Source of the DNA: Cupriavidus taiwanensis LMG 19424
GTDB taxonomy: Bacteria > Pseudomonadota > Gammaproteobacteria > Burkholderiales > Burkholderiaceae
Direction: 5' to 3'
Length of the DNA stretch: 64,000 bases
Assembly: GCF_000069785.1 (NCBI RefSeq)
Contig: NC_010529.1
Coordinates: 372,001-436,000 of the forward strand
Each line of letters begins with the position of its first letter. Position 1 is the stretch's first letter. This document shows positions 63,513-64,000 of this stretch, piece after piece. The translations under genes and the position numbers were made by a program. The notes beneath the pieces were generated by a model that worked only from the letters and a program-made list of their open reading frames with translations, was not told the DNA's origin and made no database searches.

Positions 63513-64000
63513 GCTGCGACCCCCTGGCCCAGCAGGGCGTCGTAGCAACTGGTCGCCGGCATCTGGACATGGATGACGGGGTGATCGGCTTGCCGCGGCG
63601 AGAACTCCTCGCGCAGCGCTTCCAGATCCGGCAGATCACCATCGCCCAACATGGCTTCCAGGCGCACGGCCAGCACGGCTTCGATACCGTCCATGGCCGC
63701 CAGCTCAAGCAGGCCAACCATCGTCTTGCACGCGTCGCGTTGCGACAGCCGGGCATCAAGCTGCTCCCAGGTTCGCCGATAGGCCTCCCGAGGGAACAGA
63801 TCGTCCCGGAACGCCAGGCCCTTGAAGGCCTGCGGCTTACGTTTGAGCCCCTCAATGAAGTGCCGATAGTCGATAGCGCGGCGGGTGCTGTGCGCGGCGT
63901 GGGAGCCCCGAGGAGTGCTGAACACCATGGCTCCGGACAGGTAGCAGTCCAGTCGGTCGCCGTACACACGCACCTTCAGACGGTGACCAATCAGGCGGGA
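63509..64000 (-). CDS. istA: IS21 transposase IstA (copy 2, partial)
   Basis: The C-terminal 160 or so residues of IstA, matching copy 1. The 5' part lies beyond the window edge. Confidence 0.92.
   Translation of the reverse strand, partial: SRLIGHRLKVRVYGDRLDCYLSGAMVFSTPRGSHAAHSTRRAIDYRHFIEGLKRKPQAFKGLAFRDDLFPREAYRRTWEQLDARLSQRDACKTMVGLLELAAMDGIEAVLAVRLEAMLGDGDLPDLEALREEFSPRQADHPVIHVQMPATSCYDALLGQGVAA

Larger units (their letters stand above)
62600..64000 (-). mobile_element. IS21-family element, copy 2 (runs off the window)
   Basis: The sequence from 62600 on matches IS21 copy 1 (40642 on) with no difference I could see by eye, beginning with the same TAGATAGCGTCAAG. Only the istB side and part of istA are inside the window. 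Confidence 0.92.

Noticed and set aside
1..64000. CRISPR array, integron attC series or origin of replication
   Set aside because: I saw no regularly spaced repeats, no integrase or attC set, no iterons and no rep or par gene. The repeats present are IS copies and their ends.

Overview
The window is a mobile-element-dense accessory region of a proteobacterium, most likely a beta-proteobacterium of the Burkholderiales (Cupriavidus, Ralstonia or Burkholderia type). The evidence is the character of the insertion sequences (IS5, IS3, IS21, IS66, ISNCY, IS110 and Tn5-like IS4 groups), a TmoA/TbuA1-type toluene monooxygenase, and soil-type cargo: cytochrome P450, aldehyde dehydrogenase, pectate lyase and an H-NS-like protein. 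No replication, partition, conjugation or housekeeping gene is visible, so plasmid and genomic island cannot be told apart.

Layout. 0-6 kb: an unknown gene, an aldehyde dehydrogenase, an IclR regulator and an XRE-cupin regulator. 6-14.6 kb: nested ISs around a remnant of a branched-chain-type ABC permease operon (livH tail, livM split by an IS, then an MDR oxidoreductase). 14.6-18.6 kb: a P450, two small exported or lipoprotein genes and a small HExxH protein. 18.7-24.2 kb: IS debris. 24.2-28.4 kb: a toluene/benzene monooxygenase operon (tmoABCDE) behind a good sigma-54 promoter, with its reductase gene tmoF reduced to a remnant, and a small phenol-hydroxylase-like fragment facing away from it. 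28.4-37 kb: an IS4-family element with a long hairpin, many IS scraps, a fatty-acid-hydroxylase-type membrane oxygenase and three IS5-family elements. 37.3-39.1 kb: a three-gene operon read as toxin-antitoxin-chaperone (MqsR-like, extended MqsA-like, SecB-like) with its own terminator. 39.2-44.4 kb: an IS66 element broken by IS21. 44.6-49 kb: a pectate lyase, an unusual tRNA with anticodon CAT and a long variable arm, and a small AT-rich gene. 49.4-56.8 kb: IS110 inside IS256 inside IS66, next to another IS5-family copy. 57-59.4 kb: a large alpha/beta-hydrolase lipoprotein. 59.4-64 kb: IS fragments, a second Tn5-like IS with intact 9-bp target duplication, an H-NS-family gene and a second IS21 running off the end.

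The cargo genes look like survivors of catabolic loci eroded by IS activity. The aromatic monooxygenase keeps all hydroxylase, ferredoxin and effector genes but has lost its reductase, so it would need electrons from elsewhere. The P450, dehydrogenases and permease could have served one substrate, but nothing in the sequence names it. The clearest intact system is the toxin-antitoxin-chaperone operon, which would help hold this unstable region in the cell. All homology statements come from reading motifs by eye; no database search was run. Boundaries of decayed elements are approximate, and start choices may be off by a few codons.
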